NCBI RefSeq assembly: GCF_003051005.1
Contig: NZ_QAOW01000010.1
Location: 124,001 to 188,000 of the forward strand
Length of the DNA: 64,000 nucleotides
Direction: 5' to 3'
DNA from: Rhodococcus sp. OK519
Lineage (GTDB): Bacteria; Actinomycetota; Actinomycetes; Mycobacteriales; Mycobacteriaceae
The notes beneath the pieces were generated by a model. It was not told the DNA's origin. It saw nothing but the letters and a program-made list of their open reading frames with translations, and did no database searches. A program made the translations under genes and the position numbers. Below, piece after piece: positions 24,917-34,483 of this stretch (its first letter is position 1; each line of letters begins with the position of its first letter).

Positions 24917-26400
24917 CGCGTCGCTCCCTCCGCGGCGTCCTCGGGTTCGCGACCCAGCGCCACCACCTCGTCGAGCCCCTCCTGCAGGCACCGCATGAAC
25001 AGGGCGGGTTCGGTGACCGCCGCGGTGTCGATATTGACGCCGATGCAGCACGTGCCCACGTGCGAGACCATCGTCGCCATCACCGCGCACCCCGGTGCCG
25101 GCCCGAACGGGAACATCCGCTCGATCCGCGCACCCGCCAGATACACCGGGACCGGCACGCCCGCGACGTTGGACGCCTGCAGATCCAGCCCCGACGACTG
25201 CGACAGGTACCACTCGGCCAGCAGTCGTGTCGGCAGTCGCACCAGCAGCGGCGACGCGGCCTCGACGATGTCGAGGGCCGGTTCCTCGCGCAGCGCCAGC
25301 ACGATCGCGCGCACCTTCCGGATCCGCTTCGCCGGGTCGGCCTCGGTGGCCGGACCGGCGAACCGCACCGCCGCGATCCGGTTCCCGCCCGACGGATCCG
25401 CCGCCGCCCGCATGCTGATCGGCATGCCCATCGGGACCTTGCCGACCTCCGCGCCCATCGCCTCGTGATAGCGGCGGAAGCCGCCGAGCAGCGCCGCAAT
25501 GTACGCGTCGTTGACCGACCCGCCGGCCGCGTGCCCCGCGATCCGCAGTTCGTGCAGCCCCACCTCGAGCACCCCGAACCACCGTCCGAGCCCGCGCTCG
25601 CGTAACAGCGGCGAGCCTGTCACGGGAGGTGGCTGGATCACCCGGCGCAGCGAGCCGGCGTAGTCGAGCACCTCGCCGGCCGCGTCGAACGGGCGGGTCA
25701 CGGCCGTGACCGCGGCACGCACCGACCCGGCCACCAGGTCCGAGAGCCGCCGCGGAGTGTTCCGGATACCGCCGATGACCTCACGGCGCAGCGCACTGAT
25801 GTCGGACAGGTGCTCCGGCGGCGCGGGCTCCCGGTCCGGCTTGTCGGGTGTCGGTTCGGCGCGGCGACTGTGCAGCAGCGCCATCATCTGGATGCCGCCC
25901 ATGCCGTCGGTGATGCTGTGGTGCGTCTTGACGACGTACACCGCCCGGCCGTCGTCGAGGCCCTCGATGAGCATCGCGACCCACGGCGGGCGGGCCTTGT
26001 CGAACGGCTCGGTCGCGAGATGTCGGCAGACCCGGAGCGCGTGATCGAGATCCGCCTTCTTCCCCGGCAGGCGCATCCGTCGTAGGTGGTAGTCGAGGTC
26101 GAACTCCGGATCGACCGACCACACCGGATTGCCCAGGCCGAAAGCGGGTTCCACCGCGCGCATCCGGATCCGGGGCACGATGTGCGACGCCCATTCGTGC
26201 GCGCGGACCAACCGGTCCCAGTCCGGGGCCTTGTCGAGGATGTCGACCGCGACGATGGGGGTCCGCAGTTCCGGGCGCACCTCCTCCATGCGCCACATGC
26301 CGGTCTCGAAATCCGACATGGTGCGGCTCTGGCCCCAGGCGACCGCGGACAGATCCACATCCACCGCGCTCGGTGGGACGAACGGTTGCCCATCGGCCAT
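24913..26400 (-). CDS. wax ester synthase / diacylglycerol acyltransferase (WS/DGAT)
   Basis: 495 residues. The active-site motif HHSITDG (HHxxxDG) lies at about 146-152 and the N-terminal part has the usual SAVAWGQ and MWRMEE segments; the C-terminal SNVAGVPVPVYLAG block is also diagnostic. These enzymes make triacylglycerol or wax esters from acyl-CoA, and rhodococci store much triacylglycerol. GAGGAG precedes ATG 26400. The gene leads an overlapping three-gene unit with plsB and the HAD-PlsC fusion, an order known from Mycobacterium (Rv2484c-Rv2482c region), so the unit covers the first and last steps of glycerolipid assembly. Confidence 0.9.
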   Translation of the reverse strand: MADGQPFVPPSAVDVDLSAVAWGQSRTMSDFETGMWRMEEVRPELRTPIVAVDILDKAPDWDRLVRAHEWASHIVPRIRMRAVEPAFGLGNPVWSVDPEFDLDYHLRRMRLPGKKADLDHALRVCRHLATEPFDKARPPWVAMLIEGLDDGRAVYVVKTHHSITDGMGGIQMMALLHSRRAEPTPDKPDREPAPPEHLSDISALRREVIGGIRNTPRRLSDLVAGSVRAAVTAVTRPFDAAGEVLDYAGSLRRVIQPPPVTGSPLLRERGLGRWFGVLEVGLHELRIAGHAAGGSVNDAYIAALLGGFRRYHEAMGAEVGKVPMGMPISMRAAADPSGGNRIAAVRFAGPATEADPAKRIRKVRAIVLALREEPALDIVEAASPLLVRLPTRLLAEWYLSQSSGLDLQASNVAGVPVPVYLAGARIERMFPFGPAPGCAVMATMVSHVGTCCIGVNIDTAAVTEPALFMRCLQEGLDEVVALGREPEDAAEGATR

Positions 26401-26596
26401 ACGCGCTCCTCGGCAGGTGCGTGCTCGATTCGATTTCGACGTCGCTTCAAGTGTGGACCCGTTCGCGAGGCAGCGTCCCCGAATTCGGCGCTTCCGGGTT
26501 CGGACACCGTGGACAAGTCGGATCCCGCGCGCATGTGCCGGGTGTCCGTTAACGTTCGGGGCACTTCGATCCTTGCCCCGGCGAAAGGACGCAGTC

Positions 26597-26884
26597 ATTC
26601 CTCTCTATCAGTTCCGATGTGCCGAGTGCGGTCCGTTCGACCGACACTTCCCGATGGCGGACGTCCCCGACACCTCCGGCTGTCCGCAGTGCGAGTGCGA
26701 CGGGCGTCGGCAGATCACCGCGACCCGACTCGGCAGCGGCCGTTCGACGGCGATGCGACTGCTCGACGCGACCACCCGGTCCGCGAGCGAGCCCGCCGTC
26801 GTGTCCGGTCCCGCCCCCGGCGGACGGCGTACACCCCAGAAGGTCACCACCAACCCGCTCCACCGAAAGTTGCCCCGCCCCTGA
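26597..26884 (+). CDS. fmdB: FmdB-family zinc-ribbon regulatory protein, probable ATT start
   Basis: 95 residues. Starts IPLYQFRCAECG, the FmdB zinc-ribbon signature, with CxxC pairs at C8/C11 and in SGCPQCECDG; family members begin MPLYEYRC. The codon in the M position is ATT, with AAAGGA seven bases upstream, which is ideal spacing. No ATG or GTG lies in frame nearby; the only other choice is TTG 26573, adding eight residues. FmdB was described beside formamidase as its regulator, and fmdA follows 30 bases later, so this pair is a formamide-use unit. The tail after residue 45 is basic and unstructured. Confidence 0.8.
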   Translation: MPLYQFRCAECGPFDRHFPMADVPDTSGCPQCECDGRRQITATRLGSGRSTAMRLLDATTRSASEPAVVSGPAPGGRRTPQKVTTNPLHRKLPRP

Positions 26885-26914
26885 GTAAACCGTCCGCCCG
26901 CGTTAGGAGGCTCG

Positions 26915-28168
26915 ATGCCCGAGTTGCTGTTTCCGCTGGATTCGAACAAGAAGTTCACCGACCAGGAGAAGATCGGCCACAATCGGTGGCACCCCGACAT
27001 CCCGGCGGCAGTCACCGTCAAACCGGGTGACTCGTTCCGGGTGCACTGCCGCGAATGGTTCGACGGCGCAATCCACAACGACGACTCGGCCGACGACATT
27101 CTGAATGCGCCGCTGACCACCGTGCACACGCTCTCCGGCCCGTTCGCGATCGAGGGTGCCAAGCCCGGTGACCTGCTGATCGTCGACATCCTCGACATCG
27201 GTGCGATCCCGCAGGAGGACTCGGGCCCGCTCGCCGGCCAAGGCTGGGGCTACACCGGCATCTTCCCGACCGACAACGGCGGCGGCTTCCTCACCGAGCA
27301 GTTCCCCGACGCCTACAAGGCGGTGTGGGACTTCGCCGGCCAGACCGCGACGTCGCGGCACGTGCCGCACGTGAAGTTCACCGGCATCGTGCACCCGGGC
27401 CTGATGGGCACCGCACCGTCGCACGCGCTACTCGGTAAGTGGAACACCCGTGAGGCCGCGTTGATCGCGACGGATCCCGACCGCGTGCCACCGCTGGCGC
27501 TACCGCCGGAACCGCGGGACGCGATCCTCGGCACCCTGTCCGGCACCGACTTCGACCGCGTGGCCGCCGAGGCCGCCCGCACCGCCCCGCCCCGCGAGAA
27601 CGGCGGCAACCAGGACATCAAGAACCTCACCAAGGGCAGTCGGATCTTCTACCCGGTGTTCGTCGACGGCGCGAACCTGTCGGTGGGCGACCTGCACTTC
27701 TCGCAGGGCGACGGCGAGATCACCTTCTGCGGCGCGATCGAGATGGGCGGCTTCATCGATCTGCGCGTCGACCTCATCAAGGGCGGCATGGAGACGTACG
27801 GGGTGTCCGAGAACGCGATCTTCATGCCGGGCAACACCGACCCGCAGTACTCCGAGTGGCTCGCGTTCTCCGGAACATCGGTGACCCTCGACGGCGAGCA
27901 GCGGTACCTGGACTCGCAGCTGGCGTATCAGCGGGCGTGCCTGCACGCGATCGACTACCTCACCAAGTTCGGCTACAGCCCGGAGCAGGCGTACCTGCTG
28001 CTGGGCGCCGCGCCGATCGAGGGTCGGTTCTCGGGCGTCGTGGACATTCCGAACTCGTGCGCCACGGTGTACCTGCCGACCGCGATCTTCGATTTCCCCA
28101 TCGAGCCGACCGCCAGCGGTCCCGTCAAGATCGATCCGGGGATCGGGGCGCCGCACTCGGCGCGTTAG
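26915..28168 (+). CDS. fmdA: formamidase
   Basis: 417 residues, full length for the acetamidase/formamidase family. Typical segments are DSFRVHCREWFDGAIHN, GPFAIEGAKPGDLLIVDIL, FTGIVHPGLMGTAPS and FCGAIEMGG, ending with SAR. It hydrolyses formamide to formate and ammonia in the cytosol, supplying nitrogen. A ribosome site (AGGAGG) is placed eight bases before ATG 26915. It is co-directional with fmdB just upstream, and a strong hairpin follows its stop. Confidence 0.93.
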   Translation: MPELLFPLDSNKKFTDQEKIGHNRWHPDIPAAVTVKPGDSFRVHCREWFDGAIHNDDSADDILNAPLTTVHTLSGPFAIEGAKPGDLLIVDILDIGAIPQEDSGPLAGQGWGYTGIFPTDNGGGFLTEQFPDAYKAVWDFAGQTATSRHVPHVKFTGIVHPGLMGTAPSHALLGKWNTREAALIATDPDRVPPLALPPEPRDAILGTLSGTDFDRVAAEAARTAPPRENGGNQDIKNLTKGSRIFYPVFVDGANLSVGDLHFSQGDGEITFCGAIEMGGFIDLRVDLIKGGMETYGVSENAIFMPGNTDPQYSEWLAFSGTSVTLDGEQRYLDSQLAYQRACLHAIDYLTKFGYSPEQAYLLLGAAPIEGRFSGVVDIPNSCATVYLPTAIFDFPIEPTASGPVKIDPGIGAPHSAR

Positions 28169-28183
28169 CGGACACATTTTTAC

Positions 28184-28220
28184 CGCACCGTCGACGACCA
28201 CTCCGGTCGCCGGCGGTGCG
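28184..28220 (+). terminator. hairpin after fmdA
   Basis: Sixteen-base arms (28184-28199 and 28205-28220) pair with two mismatches around a five-base loop, then TTTCT follows. It lies 16 bases past the fmdA stop. The rest of the gap to 28521 is relatively AT-rich (for example 28335-28375) and probably holds the promoter for the next gene, with no gene of its own. Confidence 0.75.
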
Positions 28221-28521
28221 TTTCTGCGTGCGCGGAGAGTACCAGGGCAAAGCGCCTTTTCGGGGTCCTACGGACACGCTGCATCCGAATTCTCTGTCCC
28301 AAGTTTCGTACGAATGAACCGGCAGGTGAACAGCAGGTTTCGTTATCCAATCGTGATGATCAAACAGTAACGCCCCAGTCATTCGTCACGTTAGCGTCGA
28401 TCGCAATCGCGGAGTGCAATCGAAGCGTTACGCGACGACAAACCATCAACATTCTCGTCGCCCGGATCGTGATGTCCGACCGAGCGAGATCGGGCCGTCG
28501 GGGAGAAAGGGGCGCAGCATC

Positions 28522-28893
28522 GTGAGCGCTTCGTCGAACTGCATTCAGGACTACATCGCGGCCATGTTCGCGTACGAATTCATGGACGGTGGTGTCGACC
28601 TCGATTCGTTGGAACGCATCCACCGTGGCGATGTGCGCGACTGGGTCGGTGCCGTCGCCGGGTCCGGGCTGTTCACCAACGCTCAGGTCGCGCGGGTCGA
28701 TGCCGGATGGCGTCACGATCCCAAGTCGCTCCTCGACACCCTGCTCTCCGAGGCGGACGAGATGACCGTCAAGCGCTGCGAGACGACATGGAGCGCGCTC
28801 GATCGCGTCCAGACGCCCGCTGAGCGTCGGGAGCTGGTCGCCGTGGGCGGCTACAGCACCGCCGTCGCATCGGCGTCCACCACGATCGCCTGA
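28522..28893 (+). CDS. small hypothetical protein
   Basis: 123 residues beginning VSASSNCIQDYIAAMF. No known domain. It is predicted to be helical and mildly acidic, with an HRGDVRDWVGAVAGSGLF segment and no signal peptide or membrane helix. GTG 28522 has GAAAGGGG nine bases upstream. The last 43 bases overlap the 3' end of the convergent peptidase gene, so the two messages can pair antisense. Coding status is supported by codon pattern and the ribosome site only. Confidence 0.5.
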   Translation: MSASSNCIQDYIAAMFAYEFMDGGVDLDSLERIHRGDVRDWVGAVAGSGLFTNAQVARVDAGWRHDPKSLLDTLLSEADEMTVKRCETTWSALDRVQTPAERRELVAVGGYSTAVASASTTIA

Positions 28894-29495
28894 TCGTCCG
28901 TCAACGTCCGATACGGAACCCCGGCCACCCGGCACGTCTCGATCATCCGAGACGCCTCGTCGCCGGGGTTTTGTGCATCCGGCGGCGGGTAGTGCGGCAC
29001 GATCGCGAAGTCGACCAGGCCTAGACCGTCCCACCGGGCCGGTTCGCCGCACGTGGCCACGACCTCCGCGGGGTCGTCGGCGCTCTCGATCCCGGTCAGT
29101 GACGCGGCCATGACACACGCGCCCGCGCTGTAGCCGGCGTAGGCGAGCGCCCCGCCCCGCAACAGATCTGTGAGGATCCGGTCGCCCCCGCTGCGTGCCA
29201 ACTGCGTTCGCAGCACGAACGTGTTGCCGCCGCGGACCCACACCGACCGGAACCGGGACAGTTCGACGGCGAGTGCGTCCGCCCGTCCGACGAAGTCGCG
29301 TAGATCGATCTCCTCCGCCGCGAACCCGAGCCTGCGGAGCGGTGCGACATCGCTCACGACAGCAGATTCACGTGCCCGCGGTGGCCACGCGTCGGCGGCA
29401 TTGGCGATGACCGCGACGGGCCCCGGACCCCCGACGAGATCGACGTAGCGTTCGACGTGCGCGCCGAACCGGTACGACGCCAAGAACAGTCGCAC
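28851..29495 (-). CDS. peptidase S51-like (type 1 glutamine amidotransferase fold)
   Basis: 214 residues. The nucleophile elbow is AGYSAGACVM with serine at about 122, as in peptidase E-type (S51) enzymes; WVRGGNTFVLRTQL (about 86-99) gives the oxyanion GGN motif, and the C-terminal half has IVPHYPPPD with a likely catalytic His. Dipeptidase E cleaves Asp-X dipeptides; other family members hydrolyse cyanophycin, so substrate is open. GTG 29495 starts it, six bases after the next gene's stop. It ends a three-gene minus-strand run from 31045. Confidence 0.75.
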   Translation of the reverse strand: MRLFLASYRFGAHVERYVDLVGGPGPVAVIANAADAWPPRARESAVVSDVAPLRRLGFAAEEIDLRDFVGRADALAVELSRFRSVWVRGGNTFVLRTQLARSGGDRILTDLLRGGALAYAGYSAGACVMAASLTGIESADDPAEVVATCGEPARWDGLGLVDFAIVPHYPPPDAQNPGDEASRMIETCRVAGVPYRTLTDDQAIVVDADATAVL

Positions 29496-29501
29496 CAGAC
29501 G

Positions 29502-30323
29502 TCAGATCGTGAACGCGAGATTGTCGACGATCCGTTTGCCCACGTCGCCGTCTCCGCCGAGATCGATCTCCGACGCGTGGTCGGCCGCCTTGGTCCGTCC
29601 GGTGGCGAGCCTGGTGAACAGTCGCGAATCCATCGCGATGGTCGACGTCGCCGGACCGGACAGCGCCGACACCACGGCGGCCCGTCCGTCGACCTCGACG
29701 TGAATCGTGCGGGCCAGCGGGCCGGACAGCTCGAACGTCACCCGGGCCCCCTCCGGCGCCCGGCCGAGCTTCCCGACGATGAAGGCGATCGCTCCCGAGA
29801 TCTCGGCGAACGCGAGTTCGCCACGGGCTCCGCCCTCGTCGCCGGCGGGAACGTCGAGCGCGTCGCGGATGTCGTGTTCGTGTATCCAGCAGTCGAACAG
29901 CCGGATGCGCATGAACCGGCCGTAGGTGGCCGGGCCGGCCGGCGTGAGTGCGGTGGCATCGAAGTCGGCCTGCGTCATGTCGCCGAGCACCTCGAGGCGG
30001 CTGGAGGTGACCTCGCGGAACATCGCCAGTATCTGTGCCCCGGTGTGCGCCCGCAGACCCTCGACCCAGCGCTCGTTGAGGGCGCCGATCTCGTTGCGCA
30101 CGTGCGGGAACCCGTGAACGTCGATCGCGGTCGGCGGCGGCTCGAGTCCCGACAGCATCGACTCGGTCCCGATGATGTGCGAGACGATGTCGCGAACGGT
30201 CCAGCCCGGCAGCGCGGTGGGCGTGATCCAGGCATCGCCGTCGACGGTGGACAGCACGTCGTCGACCACGGCCCACTGCTCGGACAGTGCGTCGACCAGA
30301 ATGCCCTGCGGAAACTCGCTCAT
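29502..30323 (-). CDS. mycothiol-dependent maleylpyruvate isomerase-family enzyme
   Basis: 273 residues. The DinB-like fold shows [13 protein letters not shown] (about 39-51), [14 protein letters not shown] (about 142-155) with the metal-site histidines, and a C-terminal MDMPI/SCP-2-like part. A second copy of this enzyme class lies at 17176. Substrate unknown; the neighbouring DsbA-fold oxidoreductase may act on the same thiol compounds. ATG 30323 overlaps the upstream stop (ATGA). Confidence 0.8.
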   Translation of the reverse strand: MSEFPQGILVDALSEQWAVVDDVLSTVDGDAWITPTALPGWTVRDIVSHIIGTESMLSGLEPPPTAIDVHGFPHVRNEIGALNERWVEGLRAHTGAQILAMFREVTSSRLEVLGDMTQADFDATALTPAGPATYGRFMRIRLFDCWIHEHDIRDALDVPAGDEGGARGELAFAEISGAIAFIVGKLGRAPEGARVTFELSGPLARTIHVEVDGRAAVVSALSGPATSTIAMDSRLFTRLATGRTKAADHASEIDLGGDGDVGKRIVDNLAFTI

Positions 30324-31045
30324 GTGTCAGACTCCGATTTCAGTGACGAGAGGTCGACGACCTCGCCGCGATCGATGCTCTGCCAATCCCGCCCGCGCAC
30401 ATACGGTTCGAGCGCGCGTCCGATGTCGGCGACCTCGGACGGTCCCTTGATGCGCTGGATCTCGTAGACGCGCGGGAACTCGAGCAGTTCGGTCAGGGTA
30501 TTCCACAGGCGGACGGCCGCCTCGCCCTCGGGCGCGTCGACCAGGACGGGTCCGAAGAACGCCGTGCCCTGGACGAACAGGGTCGGCACCCCGAAGCCGC
30601 CCGCTGCGATCACCCGGTCATGATCGGCGCGGACGTCGGCGTGCGTCGTGGGGTCGGCCAGCGCGGCCTCGAGCAGCCCCGGATCGAGCCCGAGTCGCTC
30701 GAGCAGCGCGCGGGCCACCGCGGGGTCGTGCGGTTTGCCGCCGTCGACGTGCAACAGGTGTCCGGTCGCGAAGTACCAGCGGTCCAGCAGATCCATGCTC
30801 TCGCGGCGCAACAGTGCGCCGATCCGCATGAGCGACCACCCGTACGACCACTCGCGCTCCCACGGGTGCTTCTGGTCGTCGCGGCGGTTGATCTCCTCGA
30901 GGCTGAAGAAGCGCCACGCGATGTCGATCGACGTCTCGGCACGCACGTGCCGGATCCACCGCGACGCGTGGAACGCGAACGGGCACATCGGGTCGAAGTG
31001 GAAGTCGACCGACGTGATCGGTGCGGCGCTCGCGTCCGTGGTCAC
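30320..31045 (-). CDS. DsbA-family oxidoreductase, mycothiol nitroreductase-like
   Basis: 241 residues. [17 protein letters not shown] near the N-terminus is the DsbA/2-hydroxychromene-isomerase active-site region, and [12 protein letters not shown] (about 149-160) is the cis-proline loop. The Rv2466c group uses mycothiol as reductant and carries a CPWC motif; here the second cysteine is missing (CPFA), so only one thiol can act. GTG 31045 is weakly supported but no better start exists. It leads the three-gene run with the isomerase-family and peptidase genes. Confidence 0.78.
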   Translation of the reverse strand: MTTDASAAPITSVDFHFDPMCPFAFHASRWIRHVRAETSIDIAWRFFSLEEINRRDDQKHPWEREWSYGWSLMRIGALLRRESMDLLDRWYFATGHLLHVDGGKPHDPAVARALLERLGLDPGLLEAALADPTTHADVRADHDRVIAAGGFGVPTLFVQGTAFFGPVLVDAPEGEAAVRLWNTLTELLEFPRVYEIQRIKGPSEVADIGRALEPYVRGRDWQSIDRGEVVDLSSLKSESDT

Positions 31046-31191
31046 CCTGTCACTCTATTGCCGATCGCCGCGACTTTCAGCGATAAACCGGTGTTCGCGC
31101 GATTCGGTCGAAACGGCCCCGCGGAGAGTGCGAAAGGTGGACCATCGACGCAAATCGATCGTGCGAATCTGCGTTCACATGAGGAGCCGCC

Positions 31192-32729
31192 GTGTTTCCG
31201 GGAAACTTCGTCGCATCCACGCCCGACAAGCCTGCGGTCATCAGGCCGGCGACCGGTGAACAGCTCACGTATCGCCAGCTCGACGAGCGTTCGCTGCGCC
31301 TGCCCGGTATCTGCAGTCGGCGGGCCTGCGGCCCGGGGATCACGTGGCCGTCGTCGCCGGGAACGATCTGCGGGTTCTCGAGGTGTACTGGGCGGCGCTG
31401 CGATCGGGCCTTTACATCACGGCCGTGAACTGGCATCTCACGCCGGCCGAGGCCGCGTATGTGGTCGACGACTGCGAGGCGTCGGTGCTCGTGGTGTCGG
31501 CCGATGCGGCGCAGACGATGCCGACCGCTCGGGACGAACTGCCCAAGGTTCGCCACCGACTCGTGTTCGGCGGACGCCTCGACGGCTACGACGACTACGA
31601 GACGGTGCTGGCGCAGCAGTCGGCCGAACCGCTCGAGTCCCAGCCGCGCGGGCAGGACATGCTGTACTCGTCGGGCACCACGGGCCGGCCCAAGGGGATC
31701 AAGCCGAAGCTGCCGGACGGGCAGGTGCACGAAACGGTGGACCCGTACACGGCGGTGTTCGCCCCGATGTACGGATTCGACGCCGACACCGTCTACCTGT
31801 GCCCGGCGCCGCTGTATCACGCTGCGCCGCTGCGATTCTGCGGCACGATCAACTCGGTCGGCGGGACGGTCATCGTGATGGACCGGTTCGATGCGCAAGA
31901 GGCACTCGAGCTGATCCAGCGATACGGAGTCACCCACAGTCAATGGGTGCCCACCATGTTCGTGCGAATGCTCAAGCTGCCCAGAGACGTTCGTGATCGC
32001 TACGACGTGTCGAGCATGCGCGTCGCGATCCACGCCGCGGCGCCGTGCCCCGTCGAGGTCAAGCGCGGGATGATCGACTGGTGGGGGCCGGTGATCCGCG
32101 AGTACTACGCGTCCACCGAGGGTTCCGGCGCGACGTTCATCGACAGCGCGCAGGCGCTCGCGCATCCGGGGTCCGTCGGCAGGGACGGGGTGCTCGGGAT
32201 CGTCCACATCTGCGACGACGCGGGCCGTGAACTGCCGGTGGGGGAGATCGGCACCGTTTTCTGGGAGCGCGACGAACTGCCGTTCCAGTACCACAACGAC
32301 CCGGCCAAGACCGCGGCCGCGCAGCACCCCGACCATCCGACGTGGACGACGAGCGGCGACATCGGATACATCGACGATGAGCGCTTCCTCTATCTCACCG
32401 ATCGGGCTGCATTCACGATCATCTCCGGCGGCGTCAACATCTATCCGCAGGAATCCGAGAACGTCCTGACGCTGCATCCGAAGGTGTACGACGTCGCGGT
32501 CATCGGGGTGCCCGACGACGAGATGGGGGAGCAGGTCAAGGCCGTCGTCCAACTGGCGGACGGTGTGACGGGAAACGCCGACGTGGAACGCGAACTACTC
32601 GATTATCTCCGGGAACGGGTGGCGCACTACAAGGCGCCGCGGTCGATCGACTTCGTGGACGAGCTACCGCGCACGCCGACGGGCAAGCTGATCAAGCACT
32701 CCCTGCGTGCTCGCTACCTGCCGGTGTGA
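31192..32729 (+). pseudogene. acyl-CoA synthetase (AMP-binding) with a frameshift near 31300
   Basis: Two frames together give one FadD-like enzyme of about 512 residues. The first (from GTG 31192 with GAGGAG upstream) reads MFPGNFVASTPDKPAVIRPA to DERSLRL; the second continues ARYLQSAGLRPGDHVAVVAG, ATP-loop YSSGTTGRPKG, YYASTEGSG, TSGDIGYID and PRTPTGKLIKHSL. One base seems to be missing within CGCCTGCCCGG (about 31295-31305). All catalytic motifs past the break are intact. It is either a recent pseudogene or a sequencing error; the family activates fatty or aryl acids to CoA esters. Confidence 0.75.
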
Positions 32730-32732
32730 CCG

Positions 32733-33098
32733 TCACGCGGTCTCCTCGAGGAACTGTCGGAGCACCGCCGCGTGACTGTGTTCGACGTCCTTGGTGGCGG
32801 TGAGCAGGACCAGTGGACGGTCCCCGGCGAGGTCCAGGACGCGCTCGACCGCGCTGCGTCCGTCAGTGGATTCCAGCTCTGCGAGATAGCGGGAGCGAAA
32901 CTCGCCGAACTCTGCTACGTCGTGGCTGTACCAGTGCCGCAGGTCCGATGACGGCGCGAGGTCTTTCGCCCAGTCGTCGTAATGGAACGAATCCTTGCGC
33001 AATCCGCGCGGCCACAGTTTGTCCACGAAGACCCGAAAGCCCGCTTCCGCACCCGGGTGGTCGTACACACGTTCGATATCGACAGCTCTCGAGGGCAT
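32733..33098 (-). CDS. DUF488 family protein
   Basis: 121 residues, a short single-domain DUF488 protein: VFVDKLWPRGLRKDSFHYDDW (about 23-43) and a C-terminal LVLLTATKDVEHSHAAVL. The fold contains conserved cysteine or lysine-arginine pockets in relatives; function unknown though often annotated as stress-linked. ATG 33098 starts it, upstream of a CRP-like site 56 bases away. It converges with the acyl-CoA synthetase with three bases between stops. Confidence 0.82.
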   Translation of the reverse strand: MPSRAVDIERVYDHPGAEAGFRVFVDKLWPRGLRKDSFHYDDWAKDLAPSSDLRHWYSHDVAEFGEFRSRYLAELESTDGRSAVERVLDLAGDRPLVLLTATKDVEHSHAAVLRQFLEETA

Positions 33099-33153
33099 CT
33101 GAATCCTCCGTTTCTTGGGCTGATCCGAACCAAAAGTTACATCGATGTGAATT

Positions 33154-33169
33154 GGTGAGCTATATCACA
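33154..33169. promoter_or_regulatory. CRP/FNR-type operator between DUF488 and pntAa
   Basis: GGTGA-GCTATA-TCACA fits the CRP consensus TGTGA-N6-TCACA in nine of ten positions with the core GTGA-N6-TCAC intact. A further TGTGA half-site lies at 33146-33150. It is 56 bases before the DUF488 start and about 200 bases before pntAa, so it could serve either. Confidence 0.5.
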
Positions 33170-33367
33170 AAAAGCGGCTCTTGCAGTGGTATACCTCTGT
33201 TCGGACTCGATTCAGACAAGTTCGGCGACTTGCGCGTGTTCCCTTGCTCACGGTAGTTCTGCTTACCATCGTGGACCACTTGCATCGTTCGGGTCATCGT
33301 CCGTCGATCGCTCGATAGTTGCCGCCCGTCGCGGCCGGCACACCATCTACCGCAGGAAGTCGAAACA

Positions 33368-34483
33368 TTGGATACATCGAAGAGCGCGGCACAGGTGCGC
33401 CCATCGGTCGGCGTCGTTCGGGAGACGAGCGACGGCGAACGACGGGTCGCACTGGTGCCCAAGGTTGTGGCGTCACTGGCCGCCAAGGGAGTCGACGTCG
33501 TCGTCGAACCCGGGGCAGGTTTGGGCGCGCTGATTCCGGACGAGCTGTACAAGGAGGCGGGCGCCACCATCGGTGACGCGTGGGCTTGCGACGTCGTCGT
33601 CAAGGTCGCGCCGCCGTCCGACGGCGAGATCGGCAAGCTCCGTACGGGGCAGACGCTGATCGGCTTCCTGGCACCTCGCAACGCCGACAACCAGATCGGT
33701 GCGCTGACCGCGGCCGGTGTGAGCGCGTTCGCCGTGGAGGCGATCCCGCGTATCTCGCGTGCCCAGGTGATGGATGCGCTGTCGTCGCAGGCGAACGTGG
33801 CCGGCTACAAGGCCGTGCTGGTCGCCGCGTCGGAGTCCACCCGCTTCTTCCCGATGCTGACCACCGCGGCCGGCACCGTGAAGCCGGCGACGGTCCTCGT
33901 CCTCGGCGTGGGTGTCGCGGGTCTGCAGGCGCTGGCCACGGCGAAGCGTCTCGGTGGCCGCACCACGGGCTACGACGTGCGCCCCGAGGTGGCCGATCAG
34001 GTCCGCTCGGTGGGTGCGCAGTGGCTCGACCTCGGCATCGACGCCGCCGGTGAGGGTGGCTACGCCCGCGAGCTGACCGACGCCGAGCGTGCGCAGCAGC
34101 AGCAGGCGCTCGAGAACGCCATCAAGGGCTTCGACGTCGTCATCACCACCGCGCTGGTGCCGGGTCGTCCGGCGCCGCGTCTGGTGACCGCCGCGGCCGT
34201 CGAGGGCATGAAGCCCGGCAGCGTGATCATCGACCTGGCCGGCGAGACCGGCGGCAACTGCGAGCTCACCGAGCCAGGCCAGACGGCCGTCAAGCACGGT
34301 GTGACGATCTGCAGCCCGCTGAACCTCCCGGCGACGATGCCCGAGCACGCCTCGGAGCTGTACTCGAAGAACGTTGCGGCCCTGATCGAGCTGATGCTCG
34401 ACGAGAGCGGCGCGCTGGCGCCCGACTTCTCGGACGAGATCCTCGCCGGTGCGTGCGTGACCGGATCGAAGGAGAACTCCTGA
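33368..34483 (+). CDS. pntAa: NAD(P) transhydrogenase subunit alpha part 1
   Basis: 371 residues. N-terminal alanine-dehydrogenase-like domain I: VGVVRETSDGERRVAL, QANVAGYKAVL, then the NAD-binding Rossmann motif VLVLGVGVAGLQALATA (about 175-191) and GYDVRP. This soluble domain binds NAD(H). Proton-translocating transhydrogenase reduces NADP+ with NADH using the proton gradient, supplying NADPH for lipid synthesis. TTG 33368 is chosen because AGGAAG lies eight bases upstream. Its stop overlaps the pntAb start (TGATG), the three-subunit arrangement found in mycobacteria. Confidence 0.94.
   Translation: MDTSKSAAQVRPSVGVVRETSDGERRVALVPKVVASLAAKGVDVVVEPGAGLGALIPDELYKEAGATIGDAWACDVVVKVAPPSDGEIGKLRTGQTLIGFLAPRNADNQIGALTAAGVSAFAVEAIPRISRAQVMDALSSQANVAGYKAVLVAASESTRFFPMLTTAAGTVKPATVLVLGVGVAGLQALATAKRLGGRTTGYDVRPEVADQVRSVGAQWLDLGIDAAGEGGYARELTDAERAQQQQALENAIKGFDVVITTALVPGRPAPRLVTAAAVEGMKPGSVIIDLAGETGGNCELTEPGQTAVKHGVTICSPLNLPATMPEHASELYSKNVAALIELMLDESGALAPDFSDEILAGACVTGSKENS

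Noticed and set aside
23579-25468. 629-codon open frame on the plus strand opposite plsB and the WS/DGAT gene
   Set aside because: It is rich in Arg, His, Gln and Pro with no motif, while the opposite strand encodes clear acyltransferases; it is a GC-driven shadow.
26500-26550. CGGACACC ... GGGTGTCCG inverted repeat and CGTTAACG palindrome upstream of fmdB
   Set aside because: Arms are short and over 30 bases apart; I could not judge them above chance, so no operator is listed.
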